The translations under genes were made by a program, and so were the position numbers. The notes beneath the pieces were generated by a model that was not told the origin of the DNA, did no database searches, and worked only from the letters and a program-made list of their open reading frames with translations. A stretch of 31,030 nt of DNA. Source: Methanoregulaceae archaeon (GTDB taxonomy: Archaea > Halobacteriota > Methanomicrobia > Methanomicrobiales > Methanospirillaceae). The DNA is taken from NCBI GenBank assembly GCA_013331415.1, contig DUGL01000202.1:4722-35751 (forward strand), in the 5' to 3' direction. Of this stretch, positions 1-7,346 are shown piece by piece. Every line of letters starts with the position of its first letter. The first letter of the stretch is position 1.

Positions 1-125
1 CGGTAGATAAACCGTTTCATATCCTTGCTCTTCTGCTGGGTGCCGATATGTACCCCGGCCGCAAGGTACTCCTCGACCGGGACAAGCGGCTCATCCATCT
101 GGATTTCCATCTCGTTTTCCGTCAT
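1..125 (-). CDS. rps2: 30S ribosomal protein S2 (N-terminal part, cut by window edge)
   Basis: Small-subunit ribosomal protein uS2. Only about the first 41 residues lie in the window and the gene continues past base 1. Reading the minus strand from the ATG at 125 gives MTENEMEIQMDEPLVP, followed by a stretch with VEEYLAAGVHIGTQQK and KDMKRFIY, which is the typical start of archaeal S2. The start codon overlaps the enolase stop as ATGA (122-125), so it is the last visible gene of the operon and translation is probably coupled to eno. Confidence 0.9.
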   Translation of the reverse strand, partial: MTENEMEIQMDEPLVPVEEYLAAGVHIGTQQKSKDMKRFIY

Positions 126-1315
126 GCTATCTGTTCCTCGATTCGTATAAGTTCGTTCAATTTTGCCGTCCTCTCGCCGCCAACAATCCCTGTCTTTAAA
201 AAGACTGACTGGAAGGCGGTTGCAAGGTGGGCGATGGTCATATCGGTCGTCTCGCCGGATCGGTGGCTCATGACGGTATCCATCCCGTTTCTCTGGGCAA
301 GGTGGATGGCCTCGAAGGTATCCGAGAGCGTCCCGACCTGGTTGGGTTTTATCAGGACACAATTCGCTGAACCCTGTTCTATTCCGTCCGCGATCCGGGA
401 AGCGCTGGTGACAAAAATGTCATCACCGCACACGAGGCAGCGATCCCCGACCTGGGCCGTCAGTTCGGCAAACCCTGAAAAATCCTCCTCGTGGAGGGGA
501 TCCTCGATGTAGATCAGGTCATACCGGTCCACGAGTTCGCCGAGGTAGGCTATCTGATCCTCGGTAGTGCGGTCCATATCACGGTAGTGGTAGGTACCGT
601 TCTCCTGCCAGAGCTGGGATGCAGCGAGATCCAGGCCCATCCGGATGCTTATGTCGCGCTCGTCAGAGACCATGCCGGCTGCCTCCGAAACGATGTCGAA
701 CGCTTCGGCATCCGTGATGCGGGGTGCCCAGGCCCCTTCATCACCTTTTCCACAGGACTTCCCCTGCTTTTTGAGGAGATCACGGACCGTCCGGTGCACT
801 GCTGCATTGGCAAACACGGCTTCTCTCGGCCCTGAAGCTCCCGTCGGTACGATCAGGAACTCCTGGATCTCGGTCGCGTCCGGAGCATGGGCTCCACCCC
901 CAACCACGTTACCGAGGGGAAGGGGCAGGGAGGGAATAAACACCCCGCCCAGGTACTGGTAGAGTTCAAGACCGGTGGATGTTGCCGCAGCCTTAGCATT
1001 GGCAAGGGAAATGGCTACAGCCATATTCCCTCCGAGATTTGAGAAATCCCCGGTCCCGTCAACCTCCCGGAGAATCCCATCGATACCCGTCTGGTCCCGG
1101 GAGTCCTCACCGATGAGCAGGGGGACGAGGTTCTTCTCGGCAAAGAGAACAGCCGCTCCCGGCTCTTTCACCTTCGCCTCGTATAACCCGGTACTGGCTC
1201 CACTCGGGGCTGCTGCCCTGCCAAAACCGGTCTCGGTATAGAGATCTGCTTCGACTGTGGGATTGCCCCTGCTGTCCAGTATGGTTCGTAAGCGGATCTC
1301 ACAGATAATTGTCAT
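122..1315 (-). CDS. eno: Enolase (phosphopyruvate hydratase)
   Basis: Cytosolic enolase of 397 aa, converting 2-phosphoglycerate to phosphoenolpyruvate. The N-terminus shows the family signature LDSRGNPTVEADL. Further in are the metal-ligand region LIYIEDPLHEED, the catalytic-lysine segment LIKPNQVGTLSDT and the loop SHRSGETTD, so the active site looks complete. It is slightly shorter than the usual 410-430 aa. It starts 6 nt after rpoK and its stop overlaps the rps2 start. A glycolytic/gluconeogenic gene inside a ribosomal operon is an old and widely conserved archaeal arrangement. Confidence 0.96.
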   Translation of the reverse strand: MTIICEIRLRTILDSRGNPTVEADLYTETGFGRAAAPSGASTGLYEAKVKEPGAAVLFAEKNLVPLLIGEDSRDQTGIDGILREVDGTGDFSNLGGNMAVAISLANAKAAATSTGLELYQYLGGVFIPSLPLPLGNVVGGGAHAPDATEIQEFLIVPTGASGPREAVFANAAVHRTVRDLLKKQGKSCGKGDEGAWAPRITDAEAFDIVSEAAGMVSDERDISIRMGLDLAASQLWQENGTYHYRDMDRTTEDQIAYLGELVDRYDLIYIEDPLHEEDFSGFAELTAQVGDRCLVCGDDIFVTSASRIADGIEQGSANCVLIKPNQVGTLSDTFEAIHLAQRNGMDTVMSHRSGETTDMTIAHLATAFQSVFLKTGIVGGERTAKLNELIRIEEQIA

Positions 1316-1321
1316 GGAATC

Positions 1322-1492
1322 CTACTTCCTCTTTACCGTGATGGGGATAACGTTCTGCGCAAACTCCTCAAGTGCGATCTCCAGAGGATCGATCTTTGCA
1401 GTCCTGATAAGTAACGGGGCACCCATCGATATTTGCAGAGCACGTGCTCCAATGATGCGGGCTCTCTCATACCGGGTGTACGACTCTGTCAT
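1322..1492 (-). CDS. rpoK: DNA-directed RNA polymerase subunit K (Rpb6 homologue)
   Basis: A 56-residue protein translated by hand from the ATG at 1492 to TAG at 1322. It begins MTESYTRYERARIIGARALQ and continues with the motifs ISMGAPLLI and KIDPLEIALEEFAQNVIP. These are the hallmark of archaeal RpoK/eukaryotic Rpb6, a small subunit that helps assemble and clamp the RNA polymerase core. It lies between the tRNA-Pro gene (31 nt upstream) and eno (6 nt downstream), the usual archaeal position. Confidence 0.93.
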   Translation of the reverse strand: MTESYTRYERARIIGARALQISMGAPLLIRTAKIDPLEIALEEFAQNVIPITVKRK

Positions 1493-1523
1493 ATAACCTC
1501 AAATTGTTCCATAAATACTGAAA

Positions 1524-1598
1524 TGGGGTCGCTGAGATTCGAACTCAGGTCACAGCGTCCCGAACGCCATAGGATAGACCAGGCTACCCCACGACCCC
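1524..1598 (-). tRNA. tRNA-Pro (anticodon CGG)
   Basis: The minus strand folds into a cloverleaf. The acceptor stem is GGGGTCG paired with CGACCCC, with discriminator A at 1524. The D-arm is of the GTGGGGTAGCC type, the anticodon stem is TGGCG/CGCTG around loop TTCGGGA (anticodon CGG), and the T-arm contains GTTCGAATC. The anticodon stem has G-U pairs at its outer end, and the alternative frame that would give anticodon TCG does not form a stem. No intron is seen. The 5' base (1598) directly follows the rpoN stop codon (1601-1599), so the tRNA must be cut out of the polycistronic transcript. Confidence 0.9.
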
Positions 1599-1787
1599 TC
1601 ACTGATACGGGTTGAGATCATCAATTATCTCCTTGTGTGTCAGTAACATCCGCCGGCAGCAGTACCGCTCCAGGTGGAGGTCGTCGAGGATCTCTTTGAG
1701 ATCCTCCCCTGCCTCCTGACGACGCTTGAACTCTTCGTATACCGTGGATATTACTTTCCCACAGGTGAAACACCGCACTGGTATCAT
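1599..1787 (-). CDS. rpoN: DNA-directed RNA polymerase subunit N (Rpb10 homologue)
   Basis: A 62-residue RNA polymerase subunit. Its start, MIPVRCFTCGK, holds the CxxC half of a zinc site, and RYCCRRMLLTH supplies the adjacent-cysteine half, which is the invariant Rpb10 arrangement. It sits at the D-L-N-K assembly platform of the archaeal enzyme. It follows rps9 by 32 nt. Its TGA ends on the base before tRNA-Pro begins, so there is no 3' untranslated spacer at all. Confidence 0.95.
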   Translation of the reverse strand: MIPVRCFTCGKVISTVYEEFKRRQEAGEDLKEILDDLHLERYCCRRMLLTHKEIIDDLNPYQ

Positions 1788-1819
1788 AACGGTCCGATCT
1801 CCTTTTTCATTTCGACAGA

Positions 1820-2221
1820 TTAACGATAAGACTTTTGGAATTTCTTCCTTGCACCCCGTCCGTGGGGTTTCTTCGATTCTTTCTGCCGCGAATCGTTCAC
1901 CAGGAGTGAACGGTCGTACGAGAGATAGACATCCTTGATACGGGGATCATTGTACCACTTAAGGATACCCCGTGCAAGCGCTGTCCGGATAGCTTCTGCC
2001 TGCCCCATGATCCCGCCGCCATGAACATCGATAGCAACATCAATGCCGGAAATGGCGTCAGGTATCAGGAGGAGCGGCTCAGATATCTTCAACCGGACCA
2101 TCTCGTTTGGGTAGATCTCGAGCGGCACCGAGTTGATCCGCACGATCCCGGTACCGGTGCGAAGCGTCGCCCGTGCGATTGCGGTCTTTCTCTTTCCACT
2201 TGTATTAACAACCTTAACCAT
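1820..2221 (-). CDS. rps9: 30S ribosomal protein S9
   Basis: Ribosomal protein uS9, 133 aa. It begins MVKVVNTSGKRKTAIARATL and ends with the basic tail ARKKFQKSYR, whose terminal arginine reaches the P-site tRNA in ribosome structures. The internal stretch GGGIMGQAEAIRTALARGIL is the conserved S9 core. The start at 2221 is preceded by an AAGGAGAGG ribosome-binding site, and the gene lies 15 nt after rpl13. Confidence 0.97.
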   Translation of the reverse strand: MVKVVNTSGKRKTAIARATLRTGTGIVRINSVPLEIYPNEMVRLKISEPLLLIPDAISGIDVAIDVHGGGIMGQAEAIRTALARGILKWYNDPRIKDVYLSYDRSLLVNDSRQKESKKPHGRGARKKFQKSYR

Positions 2222-2236
2222 GCTCTGTGCCTCTCC

Positions 2237-2659
2237 TTAGTATTTCGCTCCAAGGAACGTACTCACTGCACCCACGGTCACAAATTTCGGGCCGTTCAAC
2301 CGGTCCATGTGCGCATCCCCGGGTATCTCCCGTTCGCTGCCGGTAAATTCACCAGGAACACCCACATAAACCCTGACCCGCTTGAAGGCATCACTCCCGG
2401 CAGCTCGCTTGTAGGGGAGCATCCCCCTGATGGTCCGTTTCACGATATGATCCGGTCGGCGCGGGAAGAATGGGCCCCCTTCCCGTGACCCCCTGCTCCT
2501 CTTCTGGTTGTAGTTGGCAAGCACCCGTGCCCTGCTCCCGGATATGACGACTTTTTCCGCATTCACGATAGCGATCTCCTCGCCGCTCATCGCCCTCCGG
2601 GCAACAATACTGGACATCCTCCCGAGAAGCAGCCCGTCACCATCTATTACTGTTACCAT
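2237..2659 (-). CDS. rpl13: 50S ribosomal protein L13
   Basis: Ribosomal protein uL13, 140 aa from the ATG chosen here. It begins MVTVIDGDGLLLGRMSSIVA, and the middle contains RRPDHIVKRTIRGMLPYK, both typical of archaeal L13. An in-frame GTG at 2668 would add three residues and overlap the rpl18e stop as GTGA. The ATG at 2659 is preferred because GAGGTG lies 6 nt upstream at ideal Shine-Dalgarno spacing, and that site overlaps the rpl18e stop codon. Confidence 0.95.
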   Translation of the reverse strand: MVTVIDGDGLLLGRMSSIVARRAMSGEEIAIVNAEKVVISGSRARVLANYNQKRSRGSREGGPFFPRRPDHIVKRTIRGMLPYKRAAGSDAFKRVRVYVGVPGEFTGSEREIPGDAHMDRLNGPKFVTVGAVSTFLGAKY

Positions 2660-2664
2660 CCCAA

Positions 2665-3033
2665 TCACCTCAGTATACGTACTCTGCTCCCCGTGGGGTT
2701 TGCTGAAACCAGCTGTTCAATGCTCATGCATTCGCCCTGTGCTTCCCGGATCTTTGCTGATGCCGATTCGGAAAAATTCAGTGCTGCAACGGTCACCGAC
2801 ATCTCAACCATACCGGTCCCGAGTACCTTGCCGGGGACGATGATGGTCTCCCCATCTGCGGCATACCGGTTGATCTTGCTCAGATTGACCTCCGCGTAAT
2901 TCCTGCTCGGGGCCTCAAGGCGGTCGGCAATATCCCGCCAGATATTCACATCGTTCTCTCTTGATGTGGCCTTTAAGAGGGCGATGAGGGTCGTGAGGCG
3001 GGGGTTTGTCTTCTTGTTCGTCATCTTACTCAT
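2665..3033 (-). CDS. rpl18e: 50S ribosomal protein L18e
   Basis: Archaeal/eukaryotic-type ribosomal protein eL18 (L15 superfamily), 122 aa. It contains NPRLTTLIALLKATSRENDVNIWRDI in its first 45 residues, followed by VPGKVLGTGMVEMSVTVAAL. Two starts are possible: ATG at 3033, which overlaps the rpoD stop by 8 nt and has GGAGAG upstream, and ATG at 3024, which has no clear ribosome-binding site. The first is used here. Confidence 0.95.
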   Translation of the reverse strand: MSKMTNKKTNPRLTTLIALLKATSRENDVNIWRDIADRLEAPSRNYAEVNLSKINRYAADGETIIVPGKVLGTGMVEMSVTVAALNFSESASAKIREAQGECMSIEQLVSANPTGSRVRILR

Positions 3034-3859
3034 CCCGGGTCTCTCCTGCTATCTCTTGTACCTGTGCTGAAAGTTCGTCCGACTGGGTCCTGATATATTC
3101 CAGTGCCTGCCCGATGATCTGCCGGAACGCGAGAGAGCCGTCTCCCTCTACCACGAAGAGGAACCGTGTGTCATCGGTCGTCACGACAATGGCGGGTTCG
3201 TCACCGATACCGGTGTTTATGCAGGCACGCTCGCAGAGCCGGCAGAGGGAGCAGTCTTCGAGCTTCCCCTCCCTGGTGGCAACCATCCCGTCCCTGATCT
3301 CGAGGATGTCCCGCGGGCACTGGTCAACGCACTGCCCACACCCGTCACACTGGCCGCTGATCGTGATGACCGGGTACAGTTTATATCCACACGCAGTGGT
3401 GGGTTGCCATTTTGCGTGTTCCCTCCCGGAAGATACCACGGCCCGTGCTTCAAGCACCACTTTCTGGTCCCTGACGAGCTTTACAATCGGTATCGCGGGA
3501 TCGGCCGGTACGATCCCGGGGTCCTGCGATATGAGGTCCCGGGAATAGACCATGCCCGGGCCTTCCACGCTCATCGTGAAGATCACGCTGCACCCGGCAC
3601 ATCCTGTTCCCTCGCACGTACAGCGTGAACGGGGTACGAGGTTGATCCCGTCGCTCCGTATCGGGATGAGGCCGAGGCGGTGGGCAAGCATCTCGTCGAA
3701 CAGGGCGCTCGTATTGTCGTAAATTTTTACATGCTCGATGGCGAGGGTCTGCACCTCCCCAATCATTGCCCTCCGCAGGGAGTTGGCAAAGGAGGTGGTG
3801 CACCCTTCCAGCTGGAAACGGGCCGTGTTCTCATCGAGCGCCGAGAATACGATCTCCAT
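3026..3859 (-). CDS. rpoD: DNA-directed RNA polymerase subunit D (Rpb3 homologue) with two ferredoxin-like Fe-S motifs
   Basis: An RNA polymerase assembly subunit of 277 aa, equivalent to Rpb3/bacterial alpha; it nucleates the D-L-N-K platform. Residues 1-60 carry the alpha-like dimerisation fold (TTSFANSLRRAMIGEV). Cys 80, 82, 87 and 90 form a possible zinc loop. An inserted ferredoxin-like domain follows at about 165-217. Its two four-cysteine sets, C171/C174/C177/C181 followed by proline and C203/C206/C209/C213, are both complete, which fits two [4Fe-4S] clusters. Cluster number varies among archaea and can be zero. The ATG overlaps the rps11 stop by one base (TGATG). Confidence 0.96.
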   Translation of the reverse strand: MEIVFSALDENTARFQLEGCTTSFANSLRRAMIGEVQTLAIEHVKIYDNTSALFDEMLAHRLGLIPIRSDGINLVPRSRCTCEGTGCAGCSVIFTMSVEGPGMVYSRDLISQDPGIVPADPAIPIVKLVRDQKVVLEARAVVSSGREHAKWQPTTACGYKLYPVITISGQCDGCGQCVDQCPRDILEIRDGMVATREGKLEDCSLCRLCERACINTGIGDEPAIVVTTDDTRFLFVVEGDGSLAFRQIIGQALEYIRTQSDELSAQVQEIAGETRDE

Positions 3860-4254
3860 CAGACTCTCCTTCCCCGCCTGCCGCCCTTGCCACGGATCGA
3901 GTCGTGAGGCACCGGGGTGACATCTTCAATCCGCCCGATACGCATACCTGCCCTGGCGAGGGCACGAATCGCTGCCTGGGCACCGGGCCCAGGGCTCCGC
4001 TGTTTTCCACGGCCGGGTGCACGGACCTTGACATGCACGCCGACAATTCCCTTCTCCATCGCGGTCTGCGCAACATTGGTCGCCATCTGCATTGCTGCGT
4101 AGGGGGAACTTTCGTTGCGGTCCTGCTTCACGACCATTCCACCACTGCTCTTGGTAACGGTCTCGGCTCCGGAGAGATCCGTTACCGTGATGATGGTGTT
4201 GTTGAATGATGCATAGATGTGGGCAATTCCCCACTTGTCCTTCTCGCCTGCCAT
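3859..4254 (-). CDS. rps11: 30S ribosomal protein S11
   Basis: Ribosomal protein uS11 of the small-subunit platform, 131 aa. It contains WGIAHIYASFNNTIITVTD near the N-terminus, the glycine-rich KVRAPGRGKQRSPGPGAQAAIRAL segment in the middle, and the basic tail GKGGRRGRRV. A GGGGAGGT ribosome-binding site precedes the ATG at 4254. It starts 2 nt after rps4 and shares one base with the rpoD start. Confidence 0.97.
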   Translation of the reverse strand: MAGEKDKWGIAHIYASFNNTIITVTDLSGAETVTKSSGGMVVKQDRNESSPYAAMQMATNVAQTAMEKGIVGVHVKVRAPGRGKQRSPGPGAQAAIRALARAGMRIGRIEDVTPVPHDSIRGKGGRRGRRV

Positions 4255-4256
4255 GT

Positions 4257-4802
4257 CTACCTCCCCGGTTTTATGATCCGTGTCTTCTCTGCGTGGTCAG
4301 GAGAGGCAAGCGGAGACTTCCCATAGTACGTGATCTGGCTCTCCTCGGCCCTGGTCACCCGGTACCCGGGAATACTGCACCGCTTTCCGTTGATTGCTAC
4401 GTGACCGTGGGTGATCAGCTGGCGCGCCTGTTTCGGAGACCGGGCAAGTCCCTTCCGGTACACGATTGTCTGAAGCCGCCGTTCGAGACCCTGCTGGATT
4501 TTCAGGGCCAGGACATTGTCAATGTCAGCGTCAGGTCCGAGAAGCCCGACCCGCTGCATGTGCTCGATAAGTTCGTTCTTTTTGCGTTCATACTCCGCCT
4601 GATCTGTCCCTGTTGACATGACCGCAAGGAGGTCCCGGGCCGCTTTCCGATAGCGCCTGAGAGTGCTCTGGGCTTTCCAGACCTCCCGCTTGTTCCGGAG
4701 CCCGTACTCGATAACCAGCTTCGTCTCCTCTTCGATCCTGGTCTTCTCGAAGGGGCGCTTGGGGGTCTGGTACTGTTTGTGGTTCTTTCCCGGATATCCC
4801 AT
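4257..4802 (-). CDS. rps4: 30S ribosomal protein S4
   Basis: Ribosomal protein uS4, a primary 16S rRNA-binding protein, 181 aa. The N-terminus MGYPGKNHKQYQTPKRPFEK is the archaeal/eukaryotic form. The S4 RNA-binding domain spans roughly residues 105-165 (ARSPKQARQLITHGHVAING). The ATG at 4802 has GAGGTG at close to ideal spacing, and this site overlaps the rps13 stop. The rps13-rps4-rps11-rpoD order is conserved across archaea. Confidence 0.97.
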   Translation of the reverse strand: MGYPGKNHKQYQTPKRPFEKTRIEEETKLVIEYGLRNKREVWKAQSTLRRYRKAARDLLAVMSTGTDQAEYERKKNELIEHMQRVGLLGPDADIDNVLALKIQQGLERRLQTIVYRKGLARSPKQARQLITHGHVAINGKRCSIPGYRVTRAEESQITYYGKSPLASPDHAEKTRIIKPGR

Positions 4803-4811
4803 CTTTTCACC

Positions 4812-5264
4812 TCAGTCCTTCTTCTTCCTGACACCAACGGTCAGTCCTGTCCGGCCGGTGGACTTTGTCCGCTGCCCGCGGACCTTCTGGCCCGTCTCGT
4901 GCCGGATACCCCGGTAGCAGCGGATCTTGCGCAGGAGGTTGATGTCCTCATCCTTTGCAGTCGTGATATCGGTCCCGAAGAGGTGTCGTGCCTCCCCGGT
5001 ATACACGTCCTTGGGACGGTTCATCATCCATGCAGGTACCTGCCTGGTATAGGTGTCGACGATCTCGCGGATACGATCAACGTCATCATCCTTGAGGCGC
5101 CCCATGATCTCCTTCTCGTTCACCTTCGCCAGCGTGGCGATGATCTGGGCGGTGTGCATGCCAACGCCCCTGATCCCGGTCAGCGCGATGTGGACAGGTT
5201 TTGTCCCATCGAGGTCAGTGTTGCTGACCCGCACGAAATACTTTATATCTTCTTCCTGAGCCAT
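4812..5264 (-). CDS. rps13: 30S ribosomal protein S13
   Basis: Ribosomal protein uS13 of the small-subunit head, 150 aa. It starts MAQEEDIKYFVRVSNTDLDG, and its C-terminal region has CYRGIRHETGQKVRGQRTKS, the diagnostic tRNA/rRNA-contacting tail. The reading frame stays open 24 codons further upstream, but that stretch reads back into the tRNA-Ser gene. The ATG at 5264 has GAGGGAT just ahead of it and is the true start. Confidence 0.96.
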   Translation of the reverse strand: MAQEEDIKYFVRVSNTDLDGTKPVHIALTGIRGVGMHTAQIIATLAKVNEKEIMGRLKDDDVDRIREIVDTYTRQVPAWMMNRPKDVYTGEARHLFGTDITTAKDEDINLLRKIRCYRGIRHETGQKVRGQRTKSTGRTGLTVGVRKKKD

Positions 5265-5294
5265 CCAATCCCTCGGTTTATGAACATTTTGGAG

Positions 5295-5379
5295 CGCTGA
5301 GGGAGGGATTTGAACCCTCGAGTCCCAAGGGGACACAGGTTTAGCAAACCTGCGCCATACCAGGCTTGGCTACCTCAAC
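5295..5379 (-). tRNA. tRNA-Ser (anticodon GCT)
   Basis: An 85-nt minus-strand cloverleaf with a long class II variable arm. The acceptor stem is GTTGAGG paired with CCTCAGC, and discriminator G at 5295 is the serine identity base. The anticodon stem CAGGT/ACCTG encloses loop TTGCTAA (anticodon GCT, reading AGC/AGU). The variable arm is GTCCC-CTT-GGGAC and the T-arm contains GGTTCAAATCC. No intron is seen. It ends 30 nt before rps13 in the same orientation, so it probably heads the operon transcript. Confidence 0.93.
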
Positions 5380-5442
5380 TGGAGAATCTCGCGCCTCTCG
5401 GCACTCGCAGCACACACCAGTGCCGCTCCATGAATGGTGCAT

Positions 5443-5470
5443 CATTATTTACAAGTATCGGATAATAACC
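5443..5470 (-). promoter_or_regulatory. Candidate promoter of the tRNA-Ser/ribosomal operon
   Basis: The minus strand upstream of tRNA-Ser is AT-rich here, with TTGTAAATAATG (5454-5443) and GGTTATTATC (5469-5460). Either could serve as a TATA box about 65-85 nt upstream of the mature tRNA 5' end. Neither matches the TTTATATA consensus well. The region between dys and tRNA-Ser (5380-5507) holds no coding sequence that I can support. Confidence 0.3.
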
Positions 5471-5507
5471 CTTTGGTCTCAGCAGAGCCCCGGGAAAAAA
5501 AGATTTT

Positions 5508-6482
5508 TCAGGGGCTGCGTTTCCCAGCCCGTCTGACCTTTCTCGCTATCAGCCCTGATACAACCAGGGGGAGCGCGATCGTCGCATCACAGAAACACTG
5601 CACACGGGGTGCCTGGGGAGCCTCTTTACCCCAGCTGATGCCCTCTTCGAACGTGCACCCGGAGAGACCCCCCCAGTGCGGGGCATCGGTGGTATACTGG
5701 ATCGCATACGCATGGCCTTCCTGCCCGGCATCGTACATATCCGCAATAACCTGGGTCTGCTGAATGAAGTTTTTCGGGACGCCGCCGCCGACATAAACCA
5801 CTCCGGTCTTTTCCGACCCCTCGACCATGCGGGCTATCTCGTCAACATCTGCAATCTGGTCGATATGAGCCTGTATCCCGTTCCTTCGTGCAACCATTAG
5901 CCCGATTCCGATCGATGAATCGCAGAGCGCGGGGATGAAGACCGGGACATTCTTCGCGATGCATGTCGAGAGGAGCGAGGTGCGGTCCGGGTATCCCGCG
6001 ATCATCCATTCACCGAATTTCCGGATAAATTCTGCTGAAGAGCAGGAGAACGGAGCGATAGTTTCGGCAAATTCCGCGAACCTGAGGTCGATGCCCCGGA
6101 ACTCTTCCTCAAAGGCAAAAACATCATAAATCCGGTCGATGCCTTTCGAGAAGAGCTCGGCGTCATCCACATGGTGGTGACCAAGGTAGTGGTTGACGCC
6201 AAAATGCTCGCAGACGTCGTGAAAGATATTCGCTCCGGTAGAGACGATGATATCCACGTACCGGTTCTCCACGAGATCGATCAGGCACTGCTGCATACCG
6301 GCAGGGATCATGGCTCCCGACAGACCGAGGAGGATGGTACAGCCGGGATCCTCGCACATCCGGGTCCAGACCTCGAGAGACTCCCCGAGTTTCCTCCCCT
6401 GAAACCCGGTGGCACTCATCCCATGAAGCAGCCGGGAGAGATCATTTGTCGGTAGAACAGGCGTCCTGGGTTTCATGGTCAT
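5508..6482 (-). CDS. dys: Deoxyhypusine synthase
   Basis: Transfers the aminobutyl group of spermidine to a lysine of initiation factor aIF5A, the first step of hypusine formation. The 324-aa product shows the NAD-binding motifs of the family, including VDIIVSTGANIFHD (about 76-89), FIPALCDSSIG (about 182-192) and VVYVGGGVPKNFIQQT (about 228-243). It also has GISWGKEAP, whose Lys286 is the catalytic lysine, so it is not one of the lysine-lacking DHS-like paralogues. The track start is ATG at 6482, with a second ATG two codons later. The partner aIF5A gene is not in the window. It is separated by 87 nt from the CBS genes and may have its own promoter. Confidence 0.92.
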   Translation of the reverse strand: MTMKPRTPVLPTNDLSRLLHGMSATGFQGRKLGESLEVWTRMCEDPGCTILLGLSGAMIPAGMQQCLIDLVENRYVDIIVSTGANIFHDVCEHFGVNHYLGHHHVDDAELFSKGIDRIYDVFAFEEEFRGIDLRFAEFAETIAPFSCSSAEFIRKFGEWMIAGYPDRTSLLSTCIAKNVPVFIPALCDSSIGIGLMVARRNGIQAHIDQIADVDEIARMVEGSEKTGVVYVGGGVPKNFIQQTQVIADMYDAGQEGHAYAIQYTTDAPHWGGLSGCTFEEGISWGKEAPQAPRVQCFCDATIALPLVVSGLIARKVRRAGKRSP

Positions 6483-6569
6483 ACCTGCTACATTCGTTTT
6501 TTGGCGATGATGATAAGCATTGTTGAAAGGAGACCCGCGGGGATCCCTGGACCTCGCGGGAGAGAGAGA

Positions 6570-7346
6570 TTAAAGGGCTCTGATAAGTGATTTGCGCGTG
6601 ACAAGACCTGCAAGACAGTCGTCCCGGGTTACCGGCACAGCACTGATATGCTTTGAGACCATCAGGTCGATCACGGCATCTACGGGTACACCATCAGGGA
6701 CAGAGAGTACCGGCTTACTCATGATGTCCTTCACGAGAAGGTTTCTGATCCGGTGGTCCTGGTGCTTGTCATCCACGATCTCCCGGAAGTTTCTCATCGC
6801 CACAGCAACGTCGGTCTCGGTCACGATCCCGGCCACCTGGTCCTGATCGGTAACAATGAACTGGGTGATGTGGTCATCAAGCATCCGCCTGCGCAGGTGC
6901 ACGACCCGTTCTTCGATATCGATGGTGCAGGCTTCCTCCATGACATCCTCAAGGGCAGCATTCGGACGATACACCTTCAGCAGGTCTTCTGCACTGACCT
7001 TTCCGATCAGACGGTGATCCTCATCATAGACAACCACCAGTTTATAAGCCTGGAGGAGCGGTACCAGTATCTCGATATCCTGGTCAGGGTAGACCGTGGT
7101 AAAATCCTCTTCAACCGTATTTGCCACATGGATTGAGTTGGGGGAGATCGCCGAGTTGTGCTTCATTCCGAGCTTCTCTGCGACACTGCCCCGTGATACC
7201 GTGCCGACAACCGCATTGTTGTTCACCACGATGAGCGGGTCGATACCCTGGTCAAGCATTTTATCGAGCGCTTCAGTGATTACCGCAGACTTCGCTATGG
7301 TAACCGGACGTGACATAACATCTTTGACAAAAAGTTCTTCGGTCAT
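6570..7346 (-). CDS. Four-CBS-domain protein (last gene of the CBS cluster)
   Basis: A soluble 258-aa protein made almost entirely of CBS domains at about 8-62, 72-130, 136-190 and 208-256, i.e. two Bateman modules. Typical pieces are FVKDVMSRPVTI, IGKVSAEDLLKVY, AGIVTETDVAV and VKDIMSKPVLSVPDG. CBS pairs usually bind AMP/ATP, SAM or related ligands and regulate a partner, but no catalytic domain is attached here. In the first and fourth motifs the position usually held by the ribose-binding Asp is Ser (TVSRGSV, LVTRKSL), so not every site may bind a nucleotide. The start overlaps the preceding gene's stop as ATGA. The ligand and target cannot be read from sequence. Confidence 0.85.
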   Translation of the reverse strand: MTEELFVKDVMSRPVTIAKSAVITEALDKMLDQGIDPLIVVNNNAVVGTVSRGSVAEKLGMKHNSAISPNSIHVANTVEEDFTTVYPDQDIEILVPLLQAYKLVVVYDEDHRLIGKVSAEDLLKVYRPNAALEDVMEEACTIDIEERVVHLRRRMLDDHITQFIVTDQDQVAGIVTETDVAVAMRNFREIVDDKHQDHRIRNLLVKDIMSKPVLSVPDGVPVDAVIDLMVSKHISAVPVTRDDCLAGLVTRKSLIRAL

